Part shown: positions 1 to 10,500 of the stretch, piece after piece
How the letters are laid out: each line of letters opens with the position of its first letter
How positions within the stretch are numbered: position 1 is the stretch's first letter
NCBI GenBank assembly: GCA_947175775.1
Contig: CAMWNY010000015.1
Location: forward strand, 1 to 16,260
DNA: 16,260 nt
Source of the DNA: an uncultured Lachnospiraceae bacterium
GTDB lineage: Bacteria; Bacillota; Clostridia; Lachnospirales; Lachnospiraceae
Direction: 5' to 3'
Made by a program: the position numbers and the translations under genes
Notes under the pieces: model-generated
Database searches by the model: none
Seen by the model: only the letters and a program-made list of their open reading frames with translations
What the model was told of the DNA's origin: nothing

Positions 1-571
1 AGATACGGTACGGCGTTACTTCCCTGCTCAGATACGGGTTTAGGATGTACCCGATGCCTAACAGGATGCTGACTATCATAACGGCGACACTAAACTTGTC
101 CGCCTCTTTCTCGATAAAATCTCCAAAGCCCTGAATGGATTTTTTTACATATCTGTCAATCAGCCACATAATCAGACCAATCAGAAAAATGCGCGCAATA
201 ATATCCGCCCACACATTCCGGTGAAAAAAAAGAATGGAAATCTCCAGCGAACCGATGACGAATACCGCCATCAGATAAAAAACCAGCGCCAGCTTATAAA
301 ACGACAGATAAATGGACTCCCCGCTAATCCAAATGGCAAAAACCATAAAGCACAGGTACATGGCAAACGCCACCATCCGCACACAGCTATTCCAGTCCAC
401 CATATACCAAACACATCCCCCAAACGCCACTGCCGTGCAAAAAAACGCATAGCACAGGATTGTCTTTTGGGGACGGAATCTTGATTTGCTGATTTGCAGG
501 AATATTAAAATCACTCCAATCAGACTAATGACAAAACGCGTAAACGCAATATAGACTGAACCACCTAACAT
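1..571 (-). CDS. Polytopic membrane protein, N-terminal part (possible GHKL-type sensor kinase)
   Basis: An open frame starts at the ATG complementary to 569-571 and stays open for 190 codons to the window edge, so the C-terminus is missing. An AAGGAG lies 13 bases before the ATG, slightly far, and a promoter sits further upstream. The fragment is almost entirely hydrophobic, with about six membrane spans near residues 6-27, 37-58, 64-82, 91-116, 120-138 and 161-177. The loops are short; a basic loop (SKSRFRPQK, 28-36) follows the first span and a charged one (142-159) precedes the last. No soluble domain is reached. Multi-span N-terminal halves of this size are typical of Lachnospiraceae sensor kinases with a C-terminal GHKL ATPase domain, and the sequence has that look, but nothing catalytic is visible. 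A transporter or other integral membrane protein cannot be excluded. I am confident the gene is real and unsure of its function. Confidence 0.7.
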   Translation of the reverse strand, partial: MLGGSVYIAFTRFVISLIGVILIFLQISKSRFRPQKTILCYAFFCTAVAFGGCVWYMVDWNSCVRMVAFAMYLCFMVFAIWISGESIYLSFYKLALVFYLMAVFVIGSLEISILFFHRNVWADIIARIFLIGLIMWLIDRYVKKSIQGFGDFIEKEADKFSVAVMIVSILLGIGYILNPYLSREVTPYRI

Positions 572-644
572 ATCTGAAACCCTACTCCTTTCAAAATCTG
601 CAAGCTTGTAAGTATACGCAAAAACTTGCCGGATATTAAATCTT

Positions 645-672
645 ACTATATCAAATAAGGGTATGACGGCAA
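645..672 (-). promoter_or_regulatory. Sigma-A-type promoter for the leftward membrane-protein gene
   Basis: Read on the minus strand, TTGCCG (complement of 667-672) is followed after 16 bases by TATAGT (complement of 645-650). This is close to the vegetative consensus. The start codon lies about 75 bases downstream, leaving a short leader with the AAGGAG site. Confidence 0.55.
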
Positions 673-780
673 GGCGTTTGGTACGATTCGCATGTTTCAG
701 GGTACAATTTGTCATTTTATGGTAAAAAATATGTAAAATGGTCTGCCGATAACAAAAAGAAGAAAGCGCTGTAAAATACC

Positions 781-809
781 TTGCATTCGCATATGGCATG
801 TAATAAAAT
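781..809 (+). promoter_or_regulatory. Sigma-A-type promoter for the Uma2 gene
   Basis: TTGCAT at 781-786 and TAAAAT at 804-809 are separated by 17 bases, a good vegetative promoter. Transcription would begin near 816, giving an untranslated leader of roughly 95 bases before the ATG at 912. No regulatory fold in the leader was recognised. Confidence 0.6.
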
Positions 810-911
810 AAAGACACTTACAAAAACGGTGCAGAATGAACGATTGCTGCCGTCTGTTTCTCAGAAAAATTCTAAATTTCATACAGGGAAAAGAGAAAGG
901 AGTATCACGGT

Positions 912-1457
912 ATGGCATTACCATTGGAAAAGAGTTATACAATTGAAGATATTTACGCGCTTCCGCAAGGACAGCGGGCGGAATTAATCGACGGGCAGAT
1001 GTATATGATGGCGCCGCCAAAACGAGTTCATCAAAAACTGGTTCTCAAGCTTGCCAAAATTATTGATGATTATATTGACAGCAAGCATGGGGACTGCGAA
1101 GTTTACCCGGCTCCGTTTGCCGTATTTTTAAATGAAGATGACCGAAATTATGTCGAACCGGATATTTCTGTCATATGCGATAAAAATAAATTAAACGATA
1201 AAGGCTGCAACGGAGCGCCGGACTGGATTATTGAGATTACTTCGCCCTCCAATCCGCAGCATGACTATGGGATTAAACGTTTTAAATACCGTACTGCCGG
1301 CGTACGGGAATATTGGATAGTGAATCCCGAAAAGAAATCCATTATTGTTTATGATTTTGAACATGAGCAGCAAACGAATCAGTATTCTTTTGAGGATACG
1401 GTTCCTGTGTGTATTTATGAAGATTTGAAGATTTGTATTGAAGAGATTCTTTTATAA
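912..1457 (+). CDS. Uma2 family protein (putative PD-(D/E)XK-fold endonuclease)
   Basis: This 181-residue protein matches the Uma2/DUF820 family in length and motif order. An N-terminal helix-forming segment ends in the family signature AELIDGQMYMM (23-33), with E24 the likely active-site glutamate. Next come the EPDISVI strand with D84 (82-88), the strand WIIEITSPS with E108 (105-113), D118 and K122 in the following helix, and the family-typical GVREYWIVNP (130-139). Together E24, D84, E108 and K122 are the expected nuclease-fold active-site residues, and all are intact. The start is supported by AAAGGAG at 896-902, nine bases before the ATG. The gene is monocistronic with its own promoter and no toxin, antitoxin or restriction partner next to it. 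Members of the family are mostly uncharacterised: nuclease activity is predicted from fold, and the biological role and DNA target are unknown. The family is often multicopy in genomes and mobile on evolutionary scales; no transposon ends are visible here. Confidence 0.9.
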   Translation: MALPLEKSYTIEDIYALPQGQRAELIDGQMYMMAPPKRVHQKLVLKLAKIIDDYIDSKHGDCEVYPAPFAVFLNEDDRNYVEPDISVICDKNKLNDKGCNGAPDWIIEITSPSNPQHDYGIKRFKYRTAGVREYWIVNPEKKSIIVYDFEHEQQTNQYSFEDTVPVCIYEDLKICIEEILL

Positions 1458-1494
1458 TCTGTGATGACGTCGGGGAATTACACCCGTTAGAAAC

Positions 1495-1518
1495 GCGCAC
1501 TGCAAGGCGCACTGTAAA
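1495..1518 (+). repeat. Tandem pair of 12-base repeats
   Basis: GCGCACTGCAAG (1495-1506) is followed directly by GCGCACTGTAAA (1507-1518). The first eight bases are identical, and the second copy runs into the long hairpin at 1516. The function is unknown; it may be part of the same repetitive intergenic element. Confidence 0.6.
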
Positions 1519-1550
1519 GGGGCAGAACCAAAAATTGGTCCTGCCCCTTT
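1516..1550. terminator. Long hairpin between convergent genes, probable bidirectional terminator
   Basis: AAAGGGGCAG (1516-1525) pairs perfectly with CTGCCCCTTT (1541-1550). After one A-C mismatch the stem continues for five pairs (1527-1531 with 1535-1539) and closes on a three-base loop. It lies 59 bases after the Uma2 stop and 40 bases beyond the stop of the giant gene, so it can serve both. A true U-tract is missing on either side: only the three stem bases TTT end each strand. Termination is therefore inferred from position and stem strength. It may instead be a dispersed palindromic repeat. Confidence 0.6.
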
Positions 1551-1589
1551 GTAATCCTTACAAATCTTATTTCGTTTTTGTAATGCATA

Positions 1590-4500
1590 TTATTTTGTTT
1601 TCTGTACTTTTGCTTTCTTTGTAAGGGAAGCGCTGCTCTCCTCCGCTATATCTCCATTATATCTATCGATATGAACGTAGTACGAACCATACTCATACCC
1701 TCCCCCATACAGTGATGTCTCAAGCCAAACAGTTTCGCCGCTGTTCATCTCATATACAATGGAAAAATTATTTCTGCCACCGCTTTCATCATCATATTTG
1801 AGCATATTTCCAAGCGTATCATACAAATAAGCCTCTGTATCACTGTAGTCTTCTGTAGATGCAGAGTAGAACACATACGCTCCGCTTTCCGGCGCCGTGA
1901 ATACAAACCGGACTTTTTGCATATCCCTGCTTACAAAATATTCATACGGCGTATGATTTATATTGTCTACAATCGCCATAGTAGAGATATTAAGCATTGC
2001 TTCGCTTTCATTTGTATAAATCCTGATCACATAATCCGTGCCATAAGTCATATCATACGTTTCTGCGCCGCACTGGCTATAATCAATTGTCTTTAACAAT
2101 GTACTCATATCCTTGGCGCTATAAATTTCCATTTTGGATATTCCACGCTGATCCTCATAGAAAAACTCAAATTTATGATTTCCAGCTGTCTCGCAAGAAT
2201 AGATATAATCAACATACCCTACATAATCAGAATCCTCTATATCAGCATAAACGTAGTTTTCTCCCCTATGTAAGATTGTTGATTTTGCTTCCTCTATATA
2301 GCGGAAACTAACGCCTATATCCGTATTATCCTGTCTCGCCGTTATCTTAAGATACGGTACAGTACTTTCACTATCCGGTACAAATCTTTGCGTGCTGACG
2401 CTTGTGCCTTCGCCGACAAAAATAGCCTCTTTGTCAAGAGAGGGAAGATATTCCACTCTTACATTCTTATCCGCAATGACGTCAAACTGCAAAACGTATC
2501 CCGCATAAACCCTTACATATACAACCTCGTTGCTGTTTGCGGTAATATGCTCCGTTACGCTTTCATCCTCTAAATACAGACCTTTTCCATAATACGAAAT
2601 GGTATACTCTGCGGTATCCGTTTCATTCTCAGGATCTACCTGAACAATATATTTCCCTGCAGTAAGTCTGAGCGCTCCCATCGGGTTAACTATCGGTGAA
2701 TCTTCCACCCCAGTCCAGCCCGAACTTCCTTCATTCAGCTTATATGCATCCACATAACTTCGTGTCTGCGAAGAAACGACATACATTCCTTCCTTTTCCG
2801 CAGTCATTTCCATATATGCCGCACCCTTGCTGACGTCAAGTGTCCGCGCCGTGCCCAAAGACGTCGGTGTTACATCTTCTTTGACGATGGTTATTGTTTC
2901 CTCTGTATTGTTGTTATGTGAGAGCTTCACCAACGCGGCGCCTCCGCTCGTAATATATGCAAGAGCGCCGGAGTGGGTATTTCCTACCTCTACCTGCATA
3001 CTTCCTTTGTCAGCGCCTCTAAACGAGTAAAGACCTGTTTCTTCAGCCGTAAAGCTATACGTCGTTCCAACCGTTAATACATTTTCACCCAACTTAAGCG
3101 TTTCAATCAGTTCCTCTTCTATATACGAAATCTTAACCGTTCCATCCTGGTCTGCACGGAAACCAATATAAGCCGCGTTGGACACTGTTGCAATTGCTTC
3201 CATGCTTGATAAGCCGCTATTTCTAAAGGAATTGTCATCTAATAAGGAATAGTCAATAGATGTTTTCGCTGTCGTGTAGTAAATACCCCCAGCCGCCTCA
3301 ACATTGATTGCAACATTGCAGCTTGTTCCCGGCGTAATGCTTACATACTGATACTCGCCTGCTTTCAGCGTAAACTCGGTTCCTTCCGCGGCGACCGGCT
3401 TAATCTCCTGTTTCACCGCGCTGATTGTGTAACTCTTTAATGCCTTATCTGTATACACTGCATCAAAAATAAACTTCTCATCTTTTTGCAGCCAATTATT
3501 TGCACTAATCGGATTATTTGTACCCGAGCCATTCTCCTGCCAGCACCGATACATTTCAACAAGATTCCCTACTGGCGTTTCTTCTTCTGTTTCCGTCTCT
3601 TCGCTGCAGGTAAATGTGTATATTCCGTCTTCCGGTGCAGTAAATACGACACGGTATCTCTCTGACGGCATAACGTCCGTTGCGTTCACCCGAAGCGTTC
3701 CGCCTGCTGTAATATCATGTGTCTCCATCATGCCGAACTGGAGTTCAATATTGGCAGAAGGCTTCTGCTCGTACCATACTGCCCAATAAACTGTTTCATC
3801 CTTATCTAAAAGATATGTTTTTGCCAATGATTCCACAATATGCAAATTAGCTGCATCCAATGAAGTACACTCTGCCATTAACACCTCTTCCGATGCCTTC
3901 ACCCTATATACACCTGCTTCAGGCGCCGTGTAAGAATACCAGCTGATATGCTCTTTCTTTACATTGTTTACATCGATTGTTGCCTTTCCGCTTTCAGTGA
4001 CATCCGTTACTGTTTCCGGCGTTATTGCGGAAGCTGAAACCGTAAAGTTTACTGCCGTTTCAGAGCTTACATTATTAACCCTAAAGACAAGTGTTTCATT
4101 TATTTTATTATAGAATGTATAATACGTATTTGTAAATGTTGCATATTGTGCTTTGCCGCTAAGCTCCTCGAAGTCTGCTGTCACGCCCTCTGTCAGACCG
4201 TCAAGCATAACTGCGTATCTTCCTGTCTCCGGCAGCTTAAAGCTTACATATAAGTCTTCACCCTGCTTTAACTCTGCAGACACGCTCTGCGTAAGCGTCA
4301 GCGCCTTTACGTCTCTCTTTGCGGCAGTCAGTGTATACCCCAAATCCGCCGTACGTGCATAAACAACAATTGTGTAGGTATCTTCTGAGCCCAATGTCAA
4401 ATCAAGCGAACCATATACAGATGAAAATCTCGCATCTCCGTTCTTTGCGTAATACACATTGTAATTACCTGTTGCATCGCTTATTGACACCGCATACGTT

Positions 4501-7500
4501 CCTTCGCCGCTGATGCTATACCAGTTCGCCTTTCCAACTTCCGCAATTTTCTCATCCTTCTTTTCCACAGGCGTTGCCGCAGGTGTAATATCCGTAGGAT
4601 TCATCGCAGTTAAAGTCGTCGTAACTTTCGCTTTCTCGGCTCCTGTACTGCATGTTACTTTTGCGTAAACGCTGTCATTAGCAGCAAGGTACACCACATT
4701 CAGAGTCGAATCGTAGTCTATATAACCGTTATTCAAATTTGCATAATAAGCCACTCTTGCATTAGCACTAACGCCCTCTTGTTCAGAAGCCTCAGCTGTA
4801 ATCTGGTAATAACCGGGTCTTGAAGCCTTAAAGCTATACCAAACAGATTCTCCGCTTGCAAGCTCTTTTTCCTTCTTGTTATTCTCAAGCGTCATTGCCT
4901 CAGCTGTAATCTGTGTTACCGCAAATGTCACCTTTTTGGCTGCACCGCCAGCGTTTTTCACCTCGTAGTAAGCAGTCTCGCCTGCATCAAGTGAAAACTC
5001 CGCTGCAAATCCCATATTCCTCATGGACTCAAGATCTTTATAACGTATCACCGTTACGTCTGTTATGTCAGCGCCGGTAAGCGCCGCTTTATATCTTCCT
5101 GTTTCAGAAGCCGTATACTTAAACCACTTCGATTCTCCTGCCCCCAGTTCAAACTCTGCATTTGCAAGAACTTCTGGATTCAAAAGCGTAACCGTTATCG
5201 TATACTCTACATCCGCATCATTTGCCGTAAGTCTTACGTCAAAACCGTTCCCCTGCTTATAATATTCCGACTCCGGCACAACGCCGCTTACCGTTCCGTT
5301 TCCAGCTTCCGTCAACTGCTTTATTTCTGTCGCAAACATATAACGCGCATCCGCCGGCGCCTTAAACTGAAGCCATCTTGTCTCTCCAGCCTTTAACGTG
5401 CCTTTCCATGTATCCGTAAATACTTCCGCGGAAAGCTTTGCAATCTTAATTGCAGTTTTTGTCTCTGTCACCGTCTCCAATGTATAATATCTGACGTAAA
5501 CCTTCTGCCCTGCAGAAAGCTCCAAAGAACCTGTGCTCACTGCTCTTCCCAAATTAATCGTGTCAAGCAGCACATTGCCATCCTCATCATATACCTTTAC
5601 ATAGACAGGAACTGTCTTGTCATCGGAAACCTTGATTTCCTCTGCACTGAATACATAAGTTCCCGCTGTCTTTGCAGTAAACTCATAGCCTCCCGCATTA
5701 ATTGCCGCTTCGGTAGTTTCTTCGCCGATGCTGTCCGCTGCGCCTGTAATTTTCGATACATTCACAGTTACCGTCGTCTTCGCAGTATCGGAAGAAAGGC
5801 TAAAGTATACAATATCTCCTTTGTTAAAGGTATAGTCGCCTTCAAGTGGTATTGTATAGCCCGAACTGCTCGTGCTGTTTGCCCGGCGTACAGTCAGATT
5901 CGGCACTGTATCTCCTTCTGCCGCAGCTGTTATTTTAACATGATATAATCCTGCATCTTCAATTTTCAGCTGCACCCACGCTTCCTTATCCGCTTCCTCA
6001 AGCGTAATTGTCGATGCCCCTGACGCTGCAATGGACTCTGCTGCCGCAGTTACGGTAAGATCTGCTTTTATTTCTTCTTCCGTGCCGTTTACGACTGCAA
6101 TATAAAGCTTCTCATCCTTTTCCAATGCCCTCTTTGTTCTGCTGTCAAACTGCGCACTTGTAATGTCGCTATAAAAGCGCAGAGCAAGCGCATCCGATGA
6201 AATACCGAATGTATATTCCATATCCGTCGGCGCCGTAAATACATACCAGTTTGTTGTCTTTGCCGGTACTGCAGCTTCCTTTAATCCGTCCGTTGTTACG
6301 GTTCCTGTTACAGTACGTTTTCCAACCGTATAAGTACCCGCCATAAGGCTTATGACTTTTGTTTCGCCCTGCTTCATTCCGCCGAGCTCTCTAACCGCCG
6401 TATCGTTTCCATTCTGATATACCGAATAATAATTGTCTTCAGGCGCTGTAAATACGACGCTTCCAGCCTCCTTTAACGTAATGCCCGACATATCCATTGA
6501 CTGATAAATGGTTCCGTTTGCACTAAGAGACACTGTTGTTCTTGTTGTACCAGACAACTTGTATACCTTAAAGTATAATGTCTCACCCTGCTTCATTTCC
6601 TGTGCGTATGTATAACCCATGTTATTCTTACGTCTTCCGTCCGCGTCAAATACAAGCATGCTGCTATCAGAAGTAAACGTATATCTTCCATAAGCAGGCG
6701 CTACAAATTTCGCCCTCATGCCTTCGCCGCTCATAAGCGCTGCCTTTACAGGATTATCAATTGAGAGGAGCTGTTCCTCACCATACTCAATTCCGCTTTC
6801 ATTCGGATCGCCCTCGTCAGGCTCCAAATCGCCGAAGTAATAGCTCGCCTCACCTACCGCATTTACGATAACGGTCCATCTCGCAATAATTCTCTTGGTA
6901 AGCTTTGAGCTGACCTCAATCTTTGTGGTACCTTTTCTGAGCGTCTTTAATGTGGCAGTATACGTACCTGCGTTTGCCTTAACAGACGCCACCTTTGTAT
7001 TTGTGCTCTTCCATGTCAGCGTGTCGCTCTGACGGTTCTTTGCTTCTGAATTCTCAGGTTCTGCGATTAATGTGTAGGTATTATTAGAGGTCAATGTCGG
7101 ATACCCGCTTAAATATGTACTGTTTCCAACCGAAACATCAATACCTCCGTCAGCAGTCATATACTCACTGCCTGGCAGCTTGCTGAATTCAAAAAAGCTT
7201 CCGCCATGCTCATACGGATATGCTGCCGGTATATCCGTTGTCTTAATACCCTTGCTGGATTCCTTAGAAATCTGATCTAAATAGCACGCTGTTACAGATA
7301 CCGTATAAGACGACTTGCGCGTAAAACCGCCAAGCGTCGTCGTTAATGTCATTAAATTCTTCTTTGCATCATAGATGTGGTAGAAGTCATCAAACATATT
7401 GTAATATCTGTCGCTTACGATTCTCTTAGACGCATCCTTCACCTGTATTCTAAAATATACCTGGTTTGAAGATTCCGTCTCCGTTGTATTCAGCCATTCC

Positions 7501-10500
7501 CAATCGGTATCCAGCAGCGGATATGTGAAGGAAATCGTTGCATACTTGTCTGTTATCGTAGTAGCCTTAAGACCCTTTACCGGATCAATTGCACTTGATG
7601 TAATTGTAATTGCACTGACAGCGCTCTCCGCACCCAGACTTGCATCCCTTACACCAATTGTTATCGTGCCATTAGGTTTTGCTGCCGTCACTTCTCCGGC
7701 ATAATCTCTTCTCAGGAAATCATCAATTCCCGATCCCGTATTAACTATAATAAAGCTGTCCTTATCGCCTTCTACACCATATCGAATGTCCACAGCCTTG
7801 CCCATGCCTATCTCTTCCATAAGATAGCTATAGTCAATATATCCTGTGAGCTTTGTCTTATCCTCATAGTACGTCATTAAATCATACAGATTAACCTTCT
7901 GACCTACCTTGAGCTTCGCGCTCTTTGCAATCTCCATACGGTCAGCCGTTGCCGTGATAATAAACGGTACAATTGCGTACTCCTGCGTCTGCGTATCAAC
8001 TACAAGAACATATACAAGTCCGACGCCGGTTAAGGTAAGCTTACCTTTCTTGTCAATTTTGGCAATGTCCGTTGCCGCGCTCCATATTGAACCCAAATCA
8101 CTTATGTCAATATCTTCGCCGTTATAGCTCTTGCTTACATAATAGTTCAGTGTCGGCTGCGCGTATGTTTTTGCAGTATCCTTATCCAAAGGAAGCACAT
8201 ACTCTTTCCAGTCCGGAGTATTCACTGTCGAATCCGTGAAAATTTCTTCAAACCAGCCTGTCGTAATGGTTGAAACACTCTTCTCTGACAGCGGTACCAT
8301 ATAGATGTATTCATCCAAAAGCTCATTGTATTTATAATACTTCTCTTTATCAAATCCGATTCCTAATTCACAAACCTGCGGAAGTGACATCAGGAAGCCC
8401 TTTGCACTGCCTGCCTCGGATGCTACAACTGTCGTACCGTCTGCAAGTGTTCTGATTCCGCTTACATTTCTGACATAAACCGTATATTCTTTTCCCGGTT
8501 CAAGTCCCGTTACCAAAACATCTGTCATCGCACCCTTAGTTGTTGATGCTTCCGTATTGTATACCGGTTTTGTGGCAAATCCTGCACTCTTCCAATCTCC
8601 GTTCTTAATCGCAGGAATCTTATCCTTAAACGCAGTATCTTTTAAGTTCTTGCCTTCCAGCACATAAATCTCCCGTCTGTAACCGTCTGCTACTGCAGGA
8701 TATGTGACAATTGCACTTCTGTCATATGCCTTAACGCTCTTAATCTTCGGAGCCGTAACGTCTGCCACACTGATTTTTACTGTGGCACGCTTTGCACCTT
8801 CAATCGGCTGCTTTTCGCCATTTTCGTCTAAGTAGCAGGGAATTGCCTCTACTGCACCGGCTCCCTTGCTGAGCGCTACTACCGCGCCTGTATCTGATAC
8901 GCTCAAAACAGCCGTATCCTTTGTCTCATATTTTAAGCAAATCACATCATCAAGATTTACCTTTACAACCTTCACGTCAAGCTGCTGTTTTTCGCCCACG
9001 ATCATCTTTGTAACCGGCGAATTAAATCCAAGGCTCTTTGGTGCAACTGCCTTTGACAAGTCGTCCTCAAGCACAACACCTGTGCAGTTCACCGTGAATG
9101 TCTCTACGTATCCGTTTTCCCAACGAACCTGGAAGCTCTTCTGTACGTTGTTCGTCACATCCTCTTTTGTAATCGGAATGGCAACGCGTAACACACCTGT
9201 GGCTTCATCTTCTTCTACTACATATCCGCCAGCTTCTTTTAAACTGTTCTTGTATACAAATCCCTCAAAAGCTGACGCAACAAAACCGTCATCTCTATTA
9301 CCGTTTTCATAATACTCTTTGGGAGCATTTACGTTGTAAATCAGGAAGTTTCCACTTATGGTCTTGCCGTCTTCATCCTGTACCAAATTATAAGAATACG
9401 GCACGCCTTCCTTTGCGGCAATCGTATGCGTCATTCCATCAACATAATCCTTCACAGAAGTATTATATCTTGTTACAATCGCATTTCCTCTTACCGGCTT
9501 AAATTCCGTCTTTTCAAACTTTGCCTCGTAATTACGGCTAAAAGCAAAGACTTTATTCAAAATGCTGTTATAGTTTACTCTTGTTGCAACCGCATAATAG
9601 GTCTTGTCGCCCTTTAATACGTTATTCAATACAGCTGTCTTTGCGTCAGCCTCGCGAATAACACCCGTTACCGAATTAATCGCCGCCAAATTCAGACCCG
9701 TCTCTTCATCGTAAATTCCCTCGAAGAATGGACGTTCTGATTCCAAAATATCACTTTCAGCTAAAATTATATAACCATCTACAACATTCCTGTAAACAGC
9801 CGCTGTACCTGCCGTAATAGTTTCTTTTACCATCGGCTGAACTGTAATGCTGCGCGGTGTAATCTCGTAACCCGTTATACTTACTTCGCCATCATAAGGC
9901 TTATAATTCTCGTCTCCAAGGAAACGAACCTGTAACGTATATTCGCCAACGTTAACCGCCTCGTCTAATCCGTACTCATTGTACTCGCTACAATCCCATT
10001 GATATACCAATGCAATGTTTTCCACCGGCTGACCGTCTTTTACAGTCACAACCGAAATTGCATCCTTAGGAATATCGAACGACTGTGCATCATACTTCTT
10101 AATCTTATTTGCAATCTTTGACTCATCAACTGATATGGAAATCTCCGCCGTACCCATCTTTTTCACTTCAATGTCAAGCGCACCGCTGAGATAATACTGG
10201 CGTTTATTATCCTTATCAAGCTCATAGCTCTGATAATACTTATCTAAGAGCTCGTCATTAATGATTACTTTTGCCCTTAATCTGTATTTGCAATCCTCTT
10301 CAAAGGCGCCTTCTACTGCTTCCGTCCACTCGCCCGTAAGATTATTCTGACGCTCTACCACATAGGAAATCTCATAATCCAAGCCCTCTTCCCATGCCAA
10401 TACCTCACCAAGCGCTATCGGATCCAGCACATTATTCGTAATCGGTTTTACCACGTTGAGAACGCTGTCTAAATAGTCATCCGTAAACTCACGAATAGAA

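Larger units (their letters stand above)
572..911. other. Divergent intergenic region
   Basis: These 340 bases separate the leftward membrane-protein gene from the rightward Uma2 gene. They hold one convincing promoter for each direction and the two ribosome binding sites. Short frames here overlap Uma2 out of frame and lack a ribosome binding site. I see no RNA gene, riboswitch-like fold or mobile element. Confidence 0.6.

Noticed and set aside
661..720. Possible paired LytTR-type binding repeats (GTTT-containing direct repeats) that would fit a GHKL sensor gene
   Set aside because: Flanking bases do not match the LytTR consensus in either copy.
709..739. Alternative promoter TTGTCA ... TAAAAT for Uma2
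   Set aside because: The spacing is 19 bases, and the TTGCAT-17-TAAAAT promoter at 781-809 is clearly better.
712..1020. 102-codon minus-strand frame overlapping the start of Uma2
   Set aside because: It overlaps the well-supported Uma2 start and its promoter, has no ribosome binding site and resembles no family.
1590..1660. Sortase or SLH anchor at the C-terminus of the giant protein
   Set aside because: The end is a beta module followed by a short basic tail; no LPXTG-like motif, hydrophobic span or SLH signature is present.
1590..6770. Recent tandem DNA duplication or a CRISPR-like array explaining the repetitive C-terminal half
   Set aside because: Copies share only a protein-level pattern; there are no identical DNA units or regular spacers.
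8866..9312. 148-codon frame on the plus strand inside the giant gene, and similar ones at 10998-11420, 11715-12260 and 12535-12870
   Set aside because: They lie antisense to a continuous 3742-codon gene with a signal peptide and domain structure, lack ribosome binding sites and show no recognisable protein features. They are by-products of the composition of the real gene.
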